Counted from the first letter of the stretch, positions 1-12,000 are shown. The stretch: 64,000 nt of DNA from Lophium mytilinum (GCA_010093605.1 MU004191.1:1481832-1545831), one strand, 5' to 3'. Notes: generated from the sequence alone by a model not told the origin. Made by a program: numbers and translations.

Positions 1-270
1 TCAGGGAACTACCCGGTTTGATAGCAGCGAACGACGCCTGAGTACTTGCGCGGAAATAGTTGTGAGTAGGCCTCTGGAATGGGACCCGACTGCAATACCT
101 CCCAGGTCGCAAGCAATAGTTGAGATGCGCCCAGATTCGACGGTCAACTTCAAGAGCTCCCGGATATGACCATACTCCCCTCGCCCTGTTTCCTCCACAG
201 CTCTACAGCATCTCACTACGCTCGCCTGGATAGCCTCAGTCAGTGAATCTGATTGCTACCCTTTCCCGCC
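1..270. other. 5' flank of the RING gene, no gene supported
   Basis: This stretch lies upstream of the first ATG of the RING membrane protein gene and probably holds its promoter and 5' UTR. The minus strand is open without an ATG over about 84 codons, but any upstream exon of such a gene would have to overlap the plus-strand gene, so I do not call it. Confidence 0.4.
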
Positions 271-3202
271 ATGGAGCATCCGGCATCTCCCCTCGGAAAC
301 GCGACTTCGATCTTCCCAAACTCTATGGATCTCCTCATGATGGTGCCACGTCTTCTGCAGCGAGCAGGGTCGTTCGCAGAGCATATGGACACCATGTTTG
401 GGAAGCTCCGCAATGGAGGCAGTGTTATAGCGGAGCCTACTACTTCGCAGATCGTGAATGCCACCATAACTCGCATCGGGACGTTTGCGCAAGAGTCACT
501 TGCTGCAGCAGCGACGTCAGCGCTCCGCGACCAAGACGAACCCCCGGAAATTGGGTTCTTTCAAACTTTGAAGAGTGTTGGTGGATTCTTCAGTTACATG
601 ACCTCGAAATGGGCCATTGCCACCTTCGTCACTGTAAGCTTCTCTTGGGAAATGAGGTTATAGAGCAACGGCTAATGGCAAATGATAGGCTATACTGCTG
701 AACCGAACACAGTTCTACGCCTCTAGTAGAGTCCCTATAACGCTGAACAAGTGGTACCTACGCCTCACGCTCTACCTCCTCCCCACGGTCATCTTCCTAT
801 ACCGGATCCAATGGATACTCCAAGCTATACAGTGCCAAACCTCACCGGGCTGGTCGGAGATGCAATATGGTAGCTCTGGAAAGGGTTTGGATACAGACTT
901 TGCTGGTGAGGGCGGCTTCTTATGGAAAATGAGTTCCGCACTTCTTCTAGGGCAGGGTGACGAGGCGTCATGCCGTGCTGCTAACATGTTGCCTCCCGAT
1001 ATGAGCACACCTAGGCCGTCTGGGTCGCTGTCCTTGCTCTGGCCTCTGTTCATTTCCTTGGGATTTAGCCAGTTTATTGAAACCTTGGCTTGCGCTCTCC
1101 AGAGTCGCCAGCCCTCGCCAGAGACGGGCATGACGATATTTGAACACTCTCTAGCTTTCGCAGAAGCTGAAGCTGTTATAACCAACCCGCTAGGCCCTGA
1201 CTTGTTTCGGCCTTTGCCCGCGAAGACAATCACTACACTCGATGGCACGTCTTTGGTTTTGAGCGGTGCTGCCGCTGTCCAATTTGCTAACGTACCTCCG
1301 GAGGTTTTGGTCATTTCACTTATCTCAAGCCTTAGCCACTTCAGCAGTAACATTTTGGCAATCACTGGGCTAAGAGCGAGAGTCCGACTGGTATCAACTG
1401 GCATATGGGGTCTCTGTTATCTCTCAGCCTTCGTCTGGGCTTTCGTTCGGGCTACCAATCTCATTGGCGATAAGGACACGCAAGTCGGCATACTCAGGTT
1501 CCCGACTATTTGCATCGTCGGGTTCATACCTCACTTACTTATCATGGTTGGAATACTGGCTTGTGGGCTTGTCTACGCTCTCGCCTTCATCTTGACTGCG
1601 ATGGCTGTCCCTTCAGGTCACGAAGACGCTGCCTCCTTGAGTGGCAGATTGAGATTCGCCTACCAGAACCTCCAAGCAAACATTCACTTGTCCACAATCA
1701 CGCCCATCAGAATCAACTGGCAAGAGGACTTCTACACCTTCATCCTCAAATTCGGGTTCACTGTCCTTACTGCTGCCAGCGAAGCGGTGTATCTTAACGA
1801 AGGCACGAGGATCAACATAAGCCCGTCTACATGGCTAGAGGAGAAAAGGTTCCAAGAAGCTTTTGGTCGAAGAGCGCTACTTCGACGTCAGCATAATGCC
1901 CTACCACAAGAATTGCGCGGTGATATGATCGCGGACGGGGTCTCTTTGGTTGATCAACCCGAACTAGGACGACGCAATATGCCACAATTGTCTGGCTATG
2001 CTCACGAAAGGAAGACGCGTGGCGCTGATTCCACATCCGAAGCTTCAAGAGCTGTGGGGAGAGATGAAGGCGTGGGTATACAACAACGACGCGGAAGATG
2101 GGTCCTGACATTTCAATTCATGAAGGGAATCTTCTGGCTAGTCACGACCTTGTATGCGAAGGTCGCAATGACTATCTTACGGAAACTTGGAATTGCCTAC
2201 AGTCCAGCCTGGTTGAGGAACTTCGCAGGTACGCCAAACAACGCGAAGGGCAAGAAACCAAACGTGGATACAAAAGATACGCAGGGTCAAAGCGTTCGAG
2301 AATTTTGGATGGTCAATGCCGAAGGGCACTTGATACAGCCCTCCGATACAAGCGTGGATGTGGAAGCCGAGACAAGGAGAAGGCTCGAAGATGCCGGCAT
2401 GTACCAGGAAGGGAGTGTCATAAGAGGCAATGGCGTCAGTGGCGACGACCTTTTGGACTCTAGACTCTATAACTGGTGGAAAACTGGTGGCTGGTGGGGC
2501 GATATTGACACCAGCGGTGAGTATGAAGATGTACACAAGGACGACGATACGACGAGCGTAGTCTCTATGGCTACGACAACCAGTCAGGACGACGATGCAT
2601 GGAGCGTTATGTCGAGAGACGATCTTGATGATGGCCAAAGAACACCAACCCAACAATCTTTCTTTCCTAGGACTCGCGAAGGAACGCCCGTCGACGACCC
2701 ACTAATCGACATGAGTCGCCTCTCTCGTCTTCTTGATCCCCACAGTGCGGAGGAAGAAGAAGAGGCCAGACTACTAGCCCGTCATTTGAGCAGCGAAGGG
2801 GTCATGACGCGCTCGAGGTTTCAGAGATCCGTTGAGCGGGATCAGACTCGCCTGCTTACGTCCTCGAGATATAGGCCTGCTGGCATGCAGTTTAGTGCTC
2901 AACCAACTCCAGAGGAAGAAGAAAAGGTACTGGAGCACTTCATCCTGGAGAAGCGCAACAGTAAGCCTTTCGCTTCAGCGAGCAGTAAGGTGGCATCCTG
3001 GAACGACGGTGCTGAGGGGATGGGCTCTGAGGGTCCACAATGTGTGGTGTGCCAGTTGAGTCCTCGCACCATTTTGGTGTGGCCTTGTGGGTGCTTGAGT
3101 CTTTGCGACGACTGTCGAGTTGGTCTTGCTTCGAAGAACTATACTACGTGCGTCTGTTGCCGGACTAACGTTGTTGCTTATTCACGATTGTATGTTCCCT
3201 GA
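271..3202 (+). CDS. Asi1/Asi3-like multi-pass RING ubiquitin ligase
   Basis: Two exons, 271-633 and 689-3202, separated by a 55-nt intron (GTAAGC..ATAG), give 957-958 residues. The start is the first ATG after an in-frame TGA at 250. Visible: a hydrophobic N-terminal half with about five or six membrane segments, beginning near residue 105 (FFSYMTSKWAIATF) and including a long one around residues 395-425. This is followed by an acidic, low-complexity cytosolic or nucleoplasmic region. A C-terminal RING at about 905-950 has C-x2-C (CVVC), CGCLSLCDDC and CVCC. The RING close to the C-terminus and the membrane half match the fungal Asi3 family, which in yeast works at the inner nuclear membrane in protein degradation. 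That role here is inferred. The usual RING histidine position appears to be cysteine. Confidence 0.85.
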
Positions 3203-3603
3203 TGCGGTTTTGTGGCAGCGGCATTGGCGTTTTGAACTTCATTATGGCAAAGCGACAGGTACATAGCAAGCCAGCAATTTGTACATTATCATTGATTATT
3301 ATGTGGTTTAGGAGTGATTTATCCTTTTGTAAAATGTGACCATTGCGCAATCTTCAACCTGTGCTGTTTGCATAAATAGCTAATCGGACCTGTGCTTTTG
3401 AGGCTACTAAGGGGCGCACGTGACGACGTCTAATCTCATTTCCCGATGTGCCCTATCTCACTTAAAATCGTCACCCCCCAACTTTTCTCTCCATCCCATC
3501 ACCAACGACAGCACAACAGCAGCGACATTGCTCACCATCTACGACTGACCAGAGAAACTGGCTCAGTCCCCTGCTACACCCCATCAGCTTCTCCCCTAAT
3601 TAT
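3203..3603. other. intergenic, tail-to-head
   Basis: About 400 bp between the RING gene stop and the F-box gene start. It holds AT-rich sequence suited to a 3' UTR, then a C/T-rich stretch from about 3470 typical of a fungal promoter and 5' UTR. No other gene seen. Confidence 0.5.
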
Positions 3604-6600
3604 ATGCAATCAGGGCCCTCAAACGATTCTCAAAATAATTTCACCCAAGAACCTACCCAAGACGATCAGAACCCCTCCCAGCATGGACGCCTCCCTGATG
3701 ATGACCCGGCCTCACCGCTCTCTCTTGACGGAGAGCGGAGAGTGCCAGACCAGCCTCGGGGCGAGGTCGCGCGCGATGGCGCGGCTCCGTCGCACAGTCG
3801 CGACGCGGCCGATCCCCATGAATCCGCGCGATTGAGCCAAACGTCGCCGTCTCCCGGCAGCCGCATCGAAGAATATGAGAATTCAGCTGCACAATTGATC
3901 AGAAAAAAGTCCGATGGGCCTGTATTTGAGGTTATCAAGAAGGCTAGGACGCCTGATGACAAGCGTTCTCCTATCACGAATCTTCCCAATGGTATGTCAC
4001 ACCCTCCGACTCATGATCCCAACTACTTCAAGTGCATTGCTAAGACCTGCTATCTAGAAATCCTTACCCATGCATTGTCGCACTTATCGCCAAACGACTT
4101 ATCTGCGGTTTCCCTGGTCTCGCGTCGCTTCAATGACTTGGTAACCACGCCGCATGCCTGGCGAGTTGCCTTTGCTCGTTACTTCCCCGGCCCGGAATCT
4201 TTGAAAGAACAGTCTGCACAATTGGCCTTGGAAGACACTGGCGAGATTCTGCGTTCGGAGAAGCGTTCCTTTGCGAGGCTTACTGCATTGGCTTCTTGGC
4301 GGAGCGAATACATCCTGAGGACTCGGCTGTTGCGGTCTTTGACAAGAGGGAAACCGGTGCAAACACCCACCTCGTTGGCCGCCGCACGAGCTGGACAATC
4401 TCAGGCTGCCAGCCCTATTGTCATGTACAACGCACAGACTTTCACAACCGTCAATCACATCCATGCCACCTTTGGCTCTGGTCTGAACAAACGTCTTCCG
4501 AGATTTATCCACGGTTCGGACGATGTGGGCGCCGCTTCGAGCAGTGACCCATCTGCGTGCAAAGTGGATAGCTGGGGCATGTCAGATCCGGAGTTCTTCG
4601 CTCAATTCGCCGAACGATTCCCCGGAGATGCCCAATGGGGTCTTGGGCCAGGTGACGTTATCGGATGCCCAAATGTTATGGACGTTAGCCAACCGCATGG
4701 CATGGTCTATGGTATAGGATTTGACGGAGGTTTCGTTTACTATCGACCAATCGAGGAACAACGTGGTCGCTTCATAGCTCCAGCGTCTGAATTGAGTATG
4801 CCGAATCTGGGCATTCCCAGGATGCCAACTGTCAGTGGTGCTATCACTGCTGTCTGGATCGCTAAGACAGCAACCATCCCATCTCTTTCGGAGGGCCTCG
4901 TCGGTATCATGACGGGGTCTGCCAATGGTGTTGTCACAGCTTGCAGTCTTGGCTCAGATGGACTACGCAGTCATCGAATGCAGCGAGGCGAGCTTACTGC
5001 TCGCTGGTGTCTCAGTCCAGGTGTACCCATTATCGCCATTGACGTCGACGAGTCGTATTCCTTTAAGAGACAGGCGCAGAATCGTATCTGGGCTGTCGCC
5101 TTGAACGCCTTAGGAGAAGTCTTCTACCTCACAAAGTTTCCGACGCGTGGAACTCTGCCGAAAGACAATATTGCACCCGACAATGCCACGGAATGCCTCG
5201 CGTGGGTAACAGGCCGCAGCGTTTACTGGGGTCTCGTGGAGCCTAGTAGACGTGCTGCAAGATTCAATCCTTACAGCGACTCCGATATTGACGGAAGCTA
5301 TTCGCCCCGTTCTTCGTGGGATGGAATGTGTTTGAGCCTCGAGCAGATCCGATCCGAAACCAAGGAAATCCAGCAATTCCTTCGAAAGAAGCCAAAGGAC
5401 TTTCGCAAGTCTTGCAATGGCTGGGACATGAGACGACGGTTGGAGGTCGATTTTGCAGGCGACGATGGCAACTACGCCGGTGAAGCCATTGTGGTGTTTG
5501 AGTGCGGCATAGAGGAAGACGACAATGCCTGTGTCAAGAGGTTCACCCGCTGCAAAGTTCAAGATAAAGACAATACTGGTACCACTTCCAGGCCTTCGGA
5601 ACTTCACGAACCAATCTCGCTTTTTGGACGCGCATCGACCCCCGAGACTACTTTCAAACAGCCTCTCGGCCAGCGTCTTCGGAGTTCATCCTATGTGTCT
5701 ACGAGTTCATCGCCTGAGAGGGGGACACTGGTGGAAGAATGGCGATGCTCTACACTCTCTTTTGGCGGGTTTAGGAACATCGAGCTTACTACGACAACCT
5801 TAGACTCGTCAACCTTCGCGACGCTTACATTGTCAGAAGATCCCGTCCTTGGATTCTCAACCGCATCGAACGCATCGTCTCCCTATGCGTCGCCACAGAG
5901 TGCGATGAGCCAACCGTCGTCTCCATCTGATATCCCCGGGCAGCGTGCGCGCTTTGTTGCGGCAGGTACCAAGACCGGATGCATCTTAATCTGGGACATT
6001 CGTGCGCCAGTATCTCGCAGTTCCGAGATTATTAATATGATTGAGCCTATTCGCATCATTTACACTGAGTCTCCTGAGATCTCTTCGCTGGCCATGACCG
6101 CGCTGTACCTTGTTCATGGCGGAAACGATGGTCTAGTTCAAGCCTGGGACCCTCTTGCTTCATCTACGCAGCCAATCCGGACTTTGAACTCTCGGTTTTC
6201 CTCACGGGCTCGTCGTCGCCTGGTGCAAGCCCAAACGTCTGTCCAGGGAGTTGGCATCAACATGTTCGCAGCTGGCGCTATTGTGCTTGATCCGGATCCA
6301 ACTGTTCTGCGTGGCATGGTATCTCTCGGCACGCAGCTTCGATACTGGAGCTTCAGTTCAACCGCCGCTGATCAGTATAGATCACAGAAACGCCGTCTCC
6401 GTCGCTCGGCGCGAGGCAGCAACAACGGTGGTGAGCGATTTGCTGGGACAGGCAGAGCTGGCATTAAAGACTTCATTGCCAACGAAGCGTACGAGCTTGA
6501 GCGTGAGAAGGAATCGAGGCATCGGAGAGCCAATCAGCTGGCCAAGCGTTTCGGCGTTGATCTGTTGGGCAGTGAAGAGGAGGCATTGGCGTATGCAGCC

Positions 6601-7113
6601 TTGCTCAGCCAGGAAAGCTTGGAAGAGGACAGGAGAAAGAGAAGTGAAAGCGGTGGAACTAGTGCGCTGAGGAGCAATACCGTCACGCCGGAAGCTAGTG
6701 TCAGTGGTAACGTGGCAGACACCTCTGGAAGGGGTGATACCGAAGCAGCAATCGATGATGACCTCGCGGAAGCTATCAGACGAAGCTTGGAAGAGTCTGA
6801 TGGGGGCTTGGTGTCGCCCTCGGCGTACTTTCGGGACCACCCAATCCCTGGCGGGAGTGCTGGGTTTGACATTCCTGTTCGATATGCGAAAGCTAGGCGG
6901 TCGCCAACGTCTCGCTCCAGGTCATCCCCAGTGCTAGAAACCGTTGGAAGCGCCAGTGCGAGCGCGGAAATGGACGACTTGGAGTACGCCCTGCAGCTGA
7001 GTCTTGCAGAGGAGGAGAGCAAGATGATTGCGAGTGCTGTGGCTGAAGAAGATGAGTTTCCTGCATTGAGTCCGAGTCCGAAGGGGAAGGGCAAGGGGAA
7101 ACGGAGAGCTTGA
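3604..7113 (+). CDS. F-box, beta-propeller and ubiquitin-interacting-motif protein
   Basis: Two exons, 3604-3991 and 4058-7113, give about 1147 residues. The 66-nt intron is in frame, so the unspliced sequence is also open. Only splicing creates the F-box start, by joining LPN to EILTHALSHL (F-box about residues 128-170). The middle has WD-like repeats, with clear strands such as GCILIWDI and NDGLVQAWDP. The C-terminal part is charged and carries two ubiquitin-interacting motifs: DLAEAIRRSLEES near 1027 and DLEYALQLSLAEEES near 1100. F-box proteins recruit substrates to SCF ubiquitin ligases through Skp1, and the UIMs suggest that this one also binds ubiquitin chains. The substrate is unknown. 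Serine-rich linkers separate the domains. Confidence 0.88.
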   Translation: MQSGPSNDSQNNFTQEPTQDDQNPSQHGRLPDDDPASPLSLDGERRVPDQPRGEVARDGAAPSHSRDAADPHESARLSQTSPSPGSRIEEYENSAAQLIRKKSDGPVFEVIKKARTPDDKRSPITNLPNGMSHPPTHDPNYFKCIAKTCYLEILTHALSHLSPNDLSAVSLVSRRFNDLVTTPHAWRVAFARYFPGPESLKEQSAQLALEDTGEILRSEKRSFARLTALASWRSEYILRTRLLRSLTRGKPVQTPTSLAAARAGQSQAASPIVMYNAQTFTTVNHIHATFGSGLNKRLPRFIHGSDDVGAASSSDPSACKVDSWGMSDPEFFAQFAERFPGDAQWGLGPGDVIGCPNVMDVSQPHGMVYGIGFDGGFVYYRPIEEQRGRFIAPASELSMPNLGIPRMPTVSGAITAVWIAKTATIPSLSEGLVGIMTGSANGVVTACSLGSDGLRSHRMQRGELTARWCLSPGVPIIAIDVDESYSFKRQAQNRIWAVALNALGEVFYLTKFPTRGTLPKDNIAPDNATECLAWVTGRSVYWGLVEPSRRAARFNPYSDSDIDGSYSPRSSWDGMCLSLEQIRSETKEIQQFLRKKPKDFRKSCNGWDMRRRLEVDFAGDDGNYAGEAIVVFECGIEEDDNACVKRFTRCKVQDKDNTGTTSRPSELHEPISLFGRASTPETTFKQPLGQRLRSSSYVSTSSSPERGTLVEEWRCSTLSFGGFRNIELTTTTLDSSTFATLTLSEDPVLGFSTASNASSPYASPQSAMSQPSSPSDIPGQRARFVAAGTKTGCILIWDIRAPVSRSSEIINMIEPIRIIYTESPEISSLAMTALYLVHGGNDGLVQAWDPLASSTQPIRTLNSRFSSRARRRLVQAQTSVQGVGINMFAAGAIVLDPDPTVLRGMVSLGTQLRYWSFSSTAADQYRSQKRRLRRSARGSNNGGERFAGTGRAGIKDFIANEAYELEREKESRHRRANQLAKRFGVDLLGSEEEALAYAALLSQESLEEDRRKRSESGGTSALRSNTVTPEASVSGNVADTSGRGDTEAAIDDDLAEAIRRSLEESDGGLVSPSAYFRDHPIPGGSAGFDIPVRYAKARRSPTSRSRSSPVLETVGSASASAEMDDLEYALQLSLAEEESKMIASAVAEEDEFPALSPSPKGKGKGKRRA

Positions 7114-7917
7114 GCTTCTGTTGTGTCTTTTTTCTCTTTTTGCTTGTGCGTTATACCTTGGACCTTTCTCCGATGGGAGTGACTGGGCGATCTCATGATC
7201 TGCTCACTTAGCCCAGAGCTTTTAGGACGGTTGCGGTGGGAGATGTAATAATAGTCCGGGGCCTTTTCTTCTGCTTTTCTCGATTGCTTTTTACTTCATA
7301 GCAGCTCATTGCCTGCGGTTGCTGTTCAACACTGGCATAGTCATCCAATTGCTTGCCAGAATTCAAATTCACACCTTTTACCCAAGGATAGCCTTTTCCT
7401 CCTGACTCGCACGGCTATGAAATCTCTTATGGCATTGTATCCACCCGCGTGGCTGTATGTGACAACGATGCAATCCACAGCATTGTACTAATTCGCATGC
7501 GATTACAGCATCTCAATTCTCCTATGCCCTGAACCAACATATGCCAAGGCGGGTGCCCCCTTCCGAATCACATCTCACGTCCTTCGGATCACGCACCAGG
7601 TACAGAAAACACCTCCCCCGGCTTCCCGCTAAGCGTGAGACGTATCGTATGTTAAATCCGGGAATGAGACATCAGGCCAACCAATAAGAAATATCCTAAT
7701 CATTAAATCTCAACTCATAGCCGACGCAGTGAGTAGTTGCGTGGCGTGTCCACAGCACCCATCCAATACAGCACTCTCGCTACCCCGAAGCAGTAAAGCT
7801 ACTTCCGGCGCCGCCAATATCAGTAATTCCCTCTACGTGCCAGAGGTGTCGTCGCTTAGGACTCGACCCCCGAGTCCCATATTCCCGGGGTTTAGGGAAG
7901 TTGGGATGGGCCGCGCA
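7114..7917. other. intergenic, nothing recognised
   Basis: About 800 bp between the F-box/UIM gene and the open frame ending at 7918 on the other strand, so the two neighbours are convergent. Only short open frames without coding character are present. Confidence 0.4.
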
Positions 7918-8412
7918 TCAGTAGCAAAACTCTAAATTTTCTAATTGCCGGACGGAGTTTTCCCCGACCCTCGGCACTTGGGTGGGCGTGGGCCATGACT
8001 CGGGAAGCCGGGGTGTCTGCGAAGGGGGGTTTCGGTGAAGATCTGCTGGGTGGGCAGGGGAGTGGGGGGCTGGGGTGCGGTAGGTGCCGTGGCTGGGGGT
8101 GCGTGTGGGTTGAGGCTGAGGAGGCTCGGTTGGGTTAGGAGAGGGAGATCTGCTGGGGTGGGGTTTGAGGGGGATGAGGGGGCGGTCAAGGATTGTGTAG
8201 TTAGTTAGCAGGGAGGGAGGTAGGAGGGTTGGTCTGGTTTTGTGGGAATCAAGGTGCGGTTTGAGGAGGGTGAAGAGGCGGCGGATGCGGAAGTCATCTG
8301 GATGGTAGGGGGAATGGGGGGTGTGAGTGACTGGTGGTTGGGTTTCACTGTCGAGCTGTTCTCCCTCTTTGGCGAGGAGGCGTAGGCGAGCAGAGTCAAT
8401 GGGCCATGGGTT
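7918..8412 (-). CDS. Probable 3' exon of an unrecognised gene (no start codon)
   Basis: The minus strand is open from 8589 down to the TGA at 7920-7918 (223 codons) without one in-frame ATG. From 8412, just after a CAG that could be an acceptor, the translation reads like natural protein: NPWPIDSARLRLLAKEGE, then DDFRIRRLFTLLKPHLDS and LLTNYTILDRPLIPLK. A proline-rich tail follows. This suggests a terminal exon whose start lies in an upstream exon on the right that I could not place. The base composition is C-rich and T-poor, which keeps frames open by chance, so the call is uncertain. I do not recognise the family. Confidence 0.42.
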   Translation of the reverse strand, partial: NPWPIDSARLRLLAKEGEQLDSETQPPVTHTPHSPYHPDDFRIRRLFTLLKPHLDSHKTRPTLLPPSLLTNYTILDRPLIPLKPHPSRSPSPNPTEPPQPQPTRTPSHGTYRTPAPHSPAHPADLHRNPPSQTPRLPESWPTPTQVPRVGENSVRQLENLEFCY

Positions 8413-8593
8413 CTGTTGCAGGTATCTATGGTTTACGTGTAGGTGAGAATATCGAATTGGTGAAGATGAGAGTGGGAGCGCTGAAGCTCGGAGATATAGT
8501 AGCGAATATACTAGTATGTCGATTTGTGTAGAGGAAAGACTGACATGCGTCGATGCATTGTTTTTACTGTGCTTCGAAGATCGATGGATTTAA

Positions 8594-9052
8594 TTAAAGA
8601 GGTGGTAGACTGGGCGATTGGAAATGTAGCCTACTTTTGATATCATTATCAGAAAGTGACGTTAGTAAAGTGTTCCTGTACCTCTCATTTCTGCGAAATC
8701 GAAAATGATGCTGGATAGCCCGTACAATCTCGCGGCTGTTGCTTGATATCTTGTGAAAAAAGACTTCAAGCGCGACAAGTTGAAAAAGAATCGTTGTTGG
8801 AACTACGGCGAATGACGAATGTCTTCCTCGATCGCACTCACTAAGCATATGGTCTTTACAATTCAGGCATGCCCTCAGAGGATATGATAGGAAAAACTGC
8901 TCCGCGAAAGCCAAGTCCAAGTCAGCCATCGTGGCCGTATTTCGAAGTTCAATGAACGACGGAAAATCGAGGGAACCAGGAAAGCTGAGCAGTGTTGGAC
9001 ATACAAACCCTAAGCAATACCGAATGCGATAAGTTGTTTGAGAAAAAGCCAT
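8594..9052 (-). CDS. Hypothetical 152-residue open frame
   Basis: An ATG-started, intronless frame with fairly mixed composition, a hydrophobic start (TTYRIRYCLGFVC) and a basic C-terminal third. It lies just upstream of the start-less frame at 7918-8589 and on the same strand, so it could be unrelated or part of that locus. No domain is recognised. In a gene-poor area this may be a chance frame. Confidence 0.22.
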   Translation of the reverse strand: MAFSQTTYRIRYCLGFVCPTLLSFPGSLDFPSFIELRNTATMADLDLAFAEQFFLSYPLRACLNCKDHMLSECDRGRHSSFAVVPTTILFQLVALEVFFHKISSNSREIVRAIQHHFRFRRNERYRNTLLTSLSDNDIKSRLHFQSPSLPPL

Positions 9053-12000
9053 TTATAGCATATATCAGATAAATCAACCTCCTCCTGAGAGAGGATATAG
9101 GTTTCCCTTTTTCAACAAGCAGTGACTGATCTACGGGAATACCCTAAGAACTACGGGAATAGTACCCCAAGTAGGCTTCGTTGAACACGAAGTGGCAGTC
9201 TACGAATCTGTGACTATATTATTAACTTTAGACACTTCAGGGGCATACCGCTCTGGGCCTATATAAAGTTACGTAGGCCTGCTTGCGGCCCCCTTGTGTG
9301 ATTTATGAATCGGAAAGGGACAGCACTAACACGCCTGGCAACTCTTCAATAGACTGCTACGTTAGGTTCAATGAAGCCAGCCAGGGCACTTCCTCAGAAG
9401 ACGAGTCGTCACTACGTGATTCAGATGAGTGCTACGTATAACGTCTCGGGTCCTTTCCCGCCATCCGGCCCGAACCAGTCGTGCACTGCGCGGGTATGCG
9501 CTCTGTTAGGTCTCACGGAAATACTACCGTATCCGCGTTCAGTCCCAAAGGTCTGGGAACACGAGCACACGGCTCTCAGAGTGCTTTGGATCTTGAGTAG
9601 GTATGGATGATGCTTGTGTCCGGGGGTTGACAATTACTCGTGGTGCAACAGTGGGTTTGAGAAACGGCGCTCTAGCGCATATGCTATGTCATGTTGAGGC
9701 TGTGCTAGTTGCAGCGGCACTCGCGGGTAAGCAATATATCAATTAGATGGTGAAAATGATTGTTTTGTTGGAGTGTTACTTAAAAAGACGATGCGGAGAG
9801 ACAGAGCTCGAAATATCTTATCGCGCGCATCAAACCAACATACTGTTTGCGGGTGTGCACACGACAGAAAGAGTATATTGCGCGAGCTAGCGGGACAAGC
9901 AAGCGGTACGAGTCAACTGGCCGCAAAGAGTGGATCCAGCGGCTATCAGGACCGTGCGATTTCCGTCCGTCGAACGGATGCGGGACGAGCGCTCTCCACT
10001 CGCAACCAGAGTGCTGGAATACTGGAATTCCACCGGCGCGGCGTACGTGACTCTGCAGAGTCATGCAAGAGACACTCTTATAAGGATAGTCCAAGACTTC
10101 GCTGGATTCACTGACTCGGGGCCCGGAATGTTTTGTCGTCGCAAGCGCGAGCCATTTGCGTGCAGCAAAAGTACAGGCAGAACGAAGAAGGATGCCTAAG
10201 TGTCTGAAACGGCTCGATCCGCTCGGGCCGCTATATGTTTTGGGTCGTAGGGCCGAGGGATCGGTCCATTGAGCCCAGGGTCACGAGAGAGTGAGCAGAC
10301 CCTGCGGAAAGGGAAGTTGAGGGCAGCGCGGCCGTTTGATGTGTCGCTGGGATGGGCGTTTGATTGTCCCGCCGGCGATTTGCGCGTGATAGTGTGCTGA
10401 TTACGCGGATGGACCATGCTTGTACGAGGACCGAGTAGAGCTAGAACTACCGGAGAGTCTGTGGGTAAGTAATGTTGAGTACTAAAGCGCGATGGACTTT
10501 TAGCTGCGACCGATTGACGTTAGGAAAAGAGCCGCGACTCAGACAGTCCCAACCGTGCCAAGGGTTCCGTTGTAAACAGCCGGAAAACTTCACGAGAAGC
10601 TTTGGGAGTCCTGACTCACTGGGAGGACTAGTCCGGCCTTTGTGTTAGGCAGTCGTTGTTGTCGGCCTTCTAAGCAACGTGACAAGTAAGATTGGTGAAG
10701 CGCCGGATAGCAAGCAGAGAATACATCAGGCTAACAGCGCGTTGTGGCAACCTCTTACGTGGCTAATGCTGCGACAGTATATGAGTACTGCTAATCATTC
10801 ATCACATAAGAGGCGTTGTTATGATGTGCTGGCAACCTGTCCAGTATGACGGCATCGTCCTGGGTGGAGTTGAAGACCAGAGTGATGCAACATGAACTCA
10901 TCTACTGGCAGAAGTGCGCGGGCAGGATGGGTGACGATTGAAAGAGGCAGTCATCGAGGTCGAAAAGGAGGAGGGGGGAACTTTCACTGTCAATGATAGG
11001 ATCTCGGGGATACTCAGAATACTCACGCCTGTGGTGGCCTCTGCTGGAACGACAAACGGCCTGACTGAGGCGCGGTGGTCCTGCTCGTTTGATGTTCTGA
11101 ACTGCACAGGGCACAGCGTCTGGCCTCTGCGATGCCGGCGAGGATCTGGATTCGAGGCTTTGAAACAGGAGTACATATACGTATTCGCAGAGCAGGGCCG
11201 ACGCTATTCTCCTGAGACAGTCTGGCGGTCTGGCTATGCAGGCTGATGTAGTGCGTCTGGTTCTGCTCGTGATACAGCAGCCGTCGAAAGCTTTGGGGTG
11301 CCGCCAGGGCCTCTGGGTGCCATGGGCGAGAGGCCCTTTTATTGGCAAAACGCGCGCCGCAGGGAAGACACACTCAGGGCGCCCAGGATGCGGGAGAGCT
11401 GGGACCAGCCGCCATGGGCTGGGGAGGCCGCCGCAGAGGCTTGGGACTCTGTCCTGACGCCGTCGGGATCGCAGGTGAAACTTACGTGAGAGCCTGCACG
11501 CCGGTCTCCTGCCAAGCGCCCTCGTCAAGGCTGATCGTGGGGACACATGCGCTTCTGAGGCCTGCTGAGCAAGGAGCTGTCGTGCATCTCCATCTCGAGA
11601 CGGTGGACTGCATTGCTGTCGCTGAGTGCCGTCACCAGACCGCCAACGTTCGTCGCCGTGGCTAAAATTGTCCTAATAGTAGGATACCGCACCCGTATGC
11701 ACGACTAAATACGGGTAAGTGTCTCTTTTCTGCCAGACGCCACATGCAGGGGTTGAGCTTACGTGATAGTGGCGAATTCATAAGACTTTATGAAAGTTAC
11801 CGGTTAATACTGCTGATCAAGATCATCGAAAGCGGTGACAGGGGCAGTGCGCCAATCGCAGGTGGAGAGCCGCGAGGTGGTCCGTGACGGCGCTTACAGT
11901 ACAGTATCCGGGGTTATCTTACCTCGGAATCCGAGCTGCATACACCGTCCTGATACAGTAAGGAGTAACAGATCAGTGTAGCGGTAACCCCTCCAAGCCT

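Noticed and set aside
1-255. Minus-strand open frame of about 84 codons with no ATG at the left edge
   Set aside because: An upstream exon would have to lie inside the plus-strand RING gene, and the length is possible by chance at this composition.
10902-11546. 214-codon minus-strand frame
   Set aside because: Low-complexity composition, several equally long frames on both strands, no family resemblance.
11691-11716. Small inverted repeat ACCCGTA / TACGGGT
   Set aside because: A 7-bp stem alone is expected by chance and has no element-like context.
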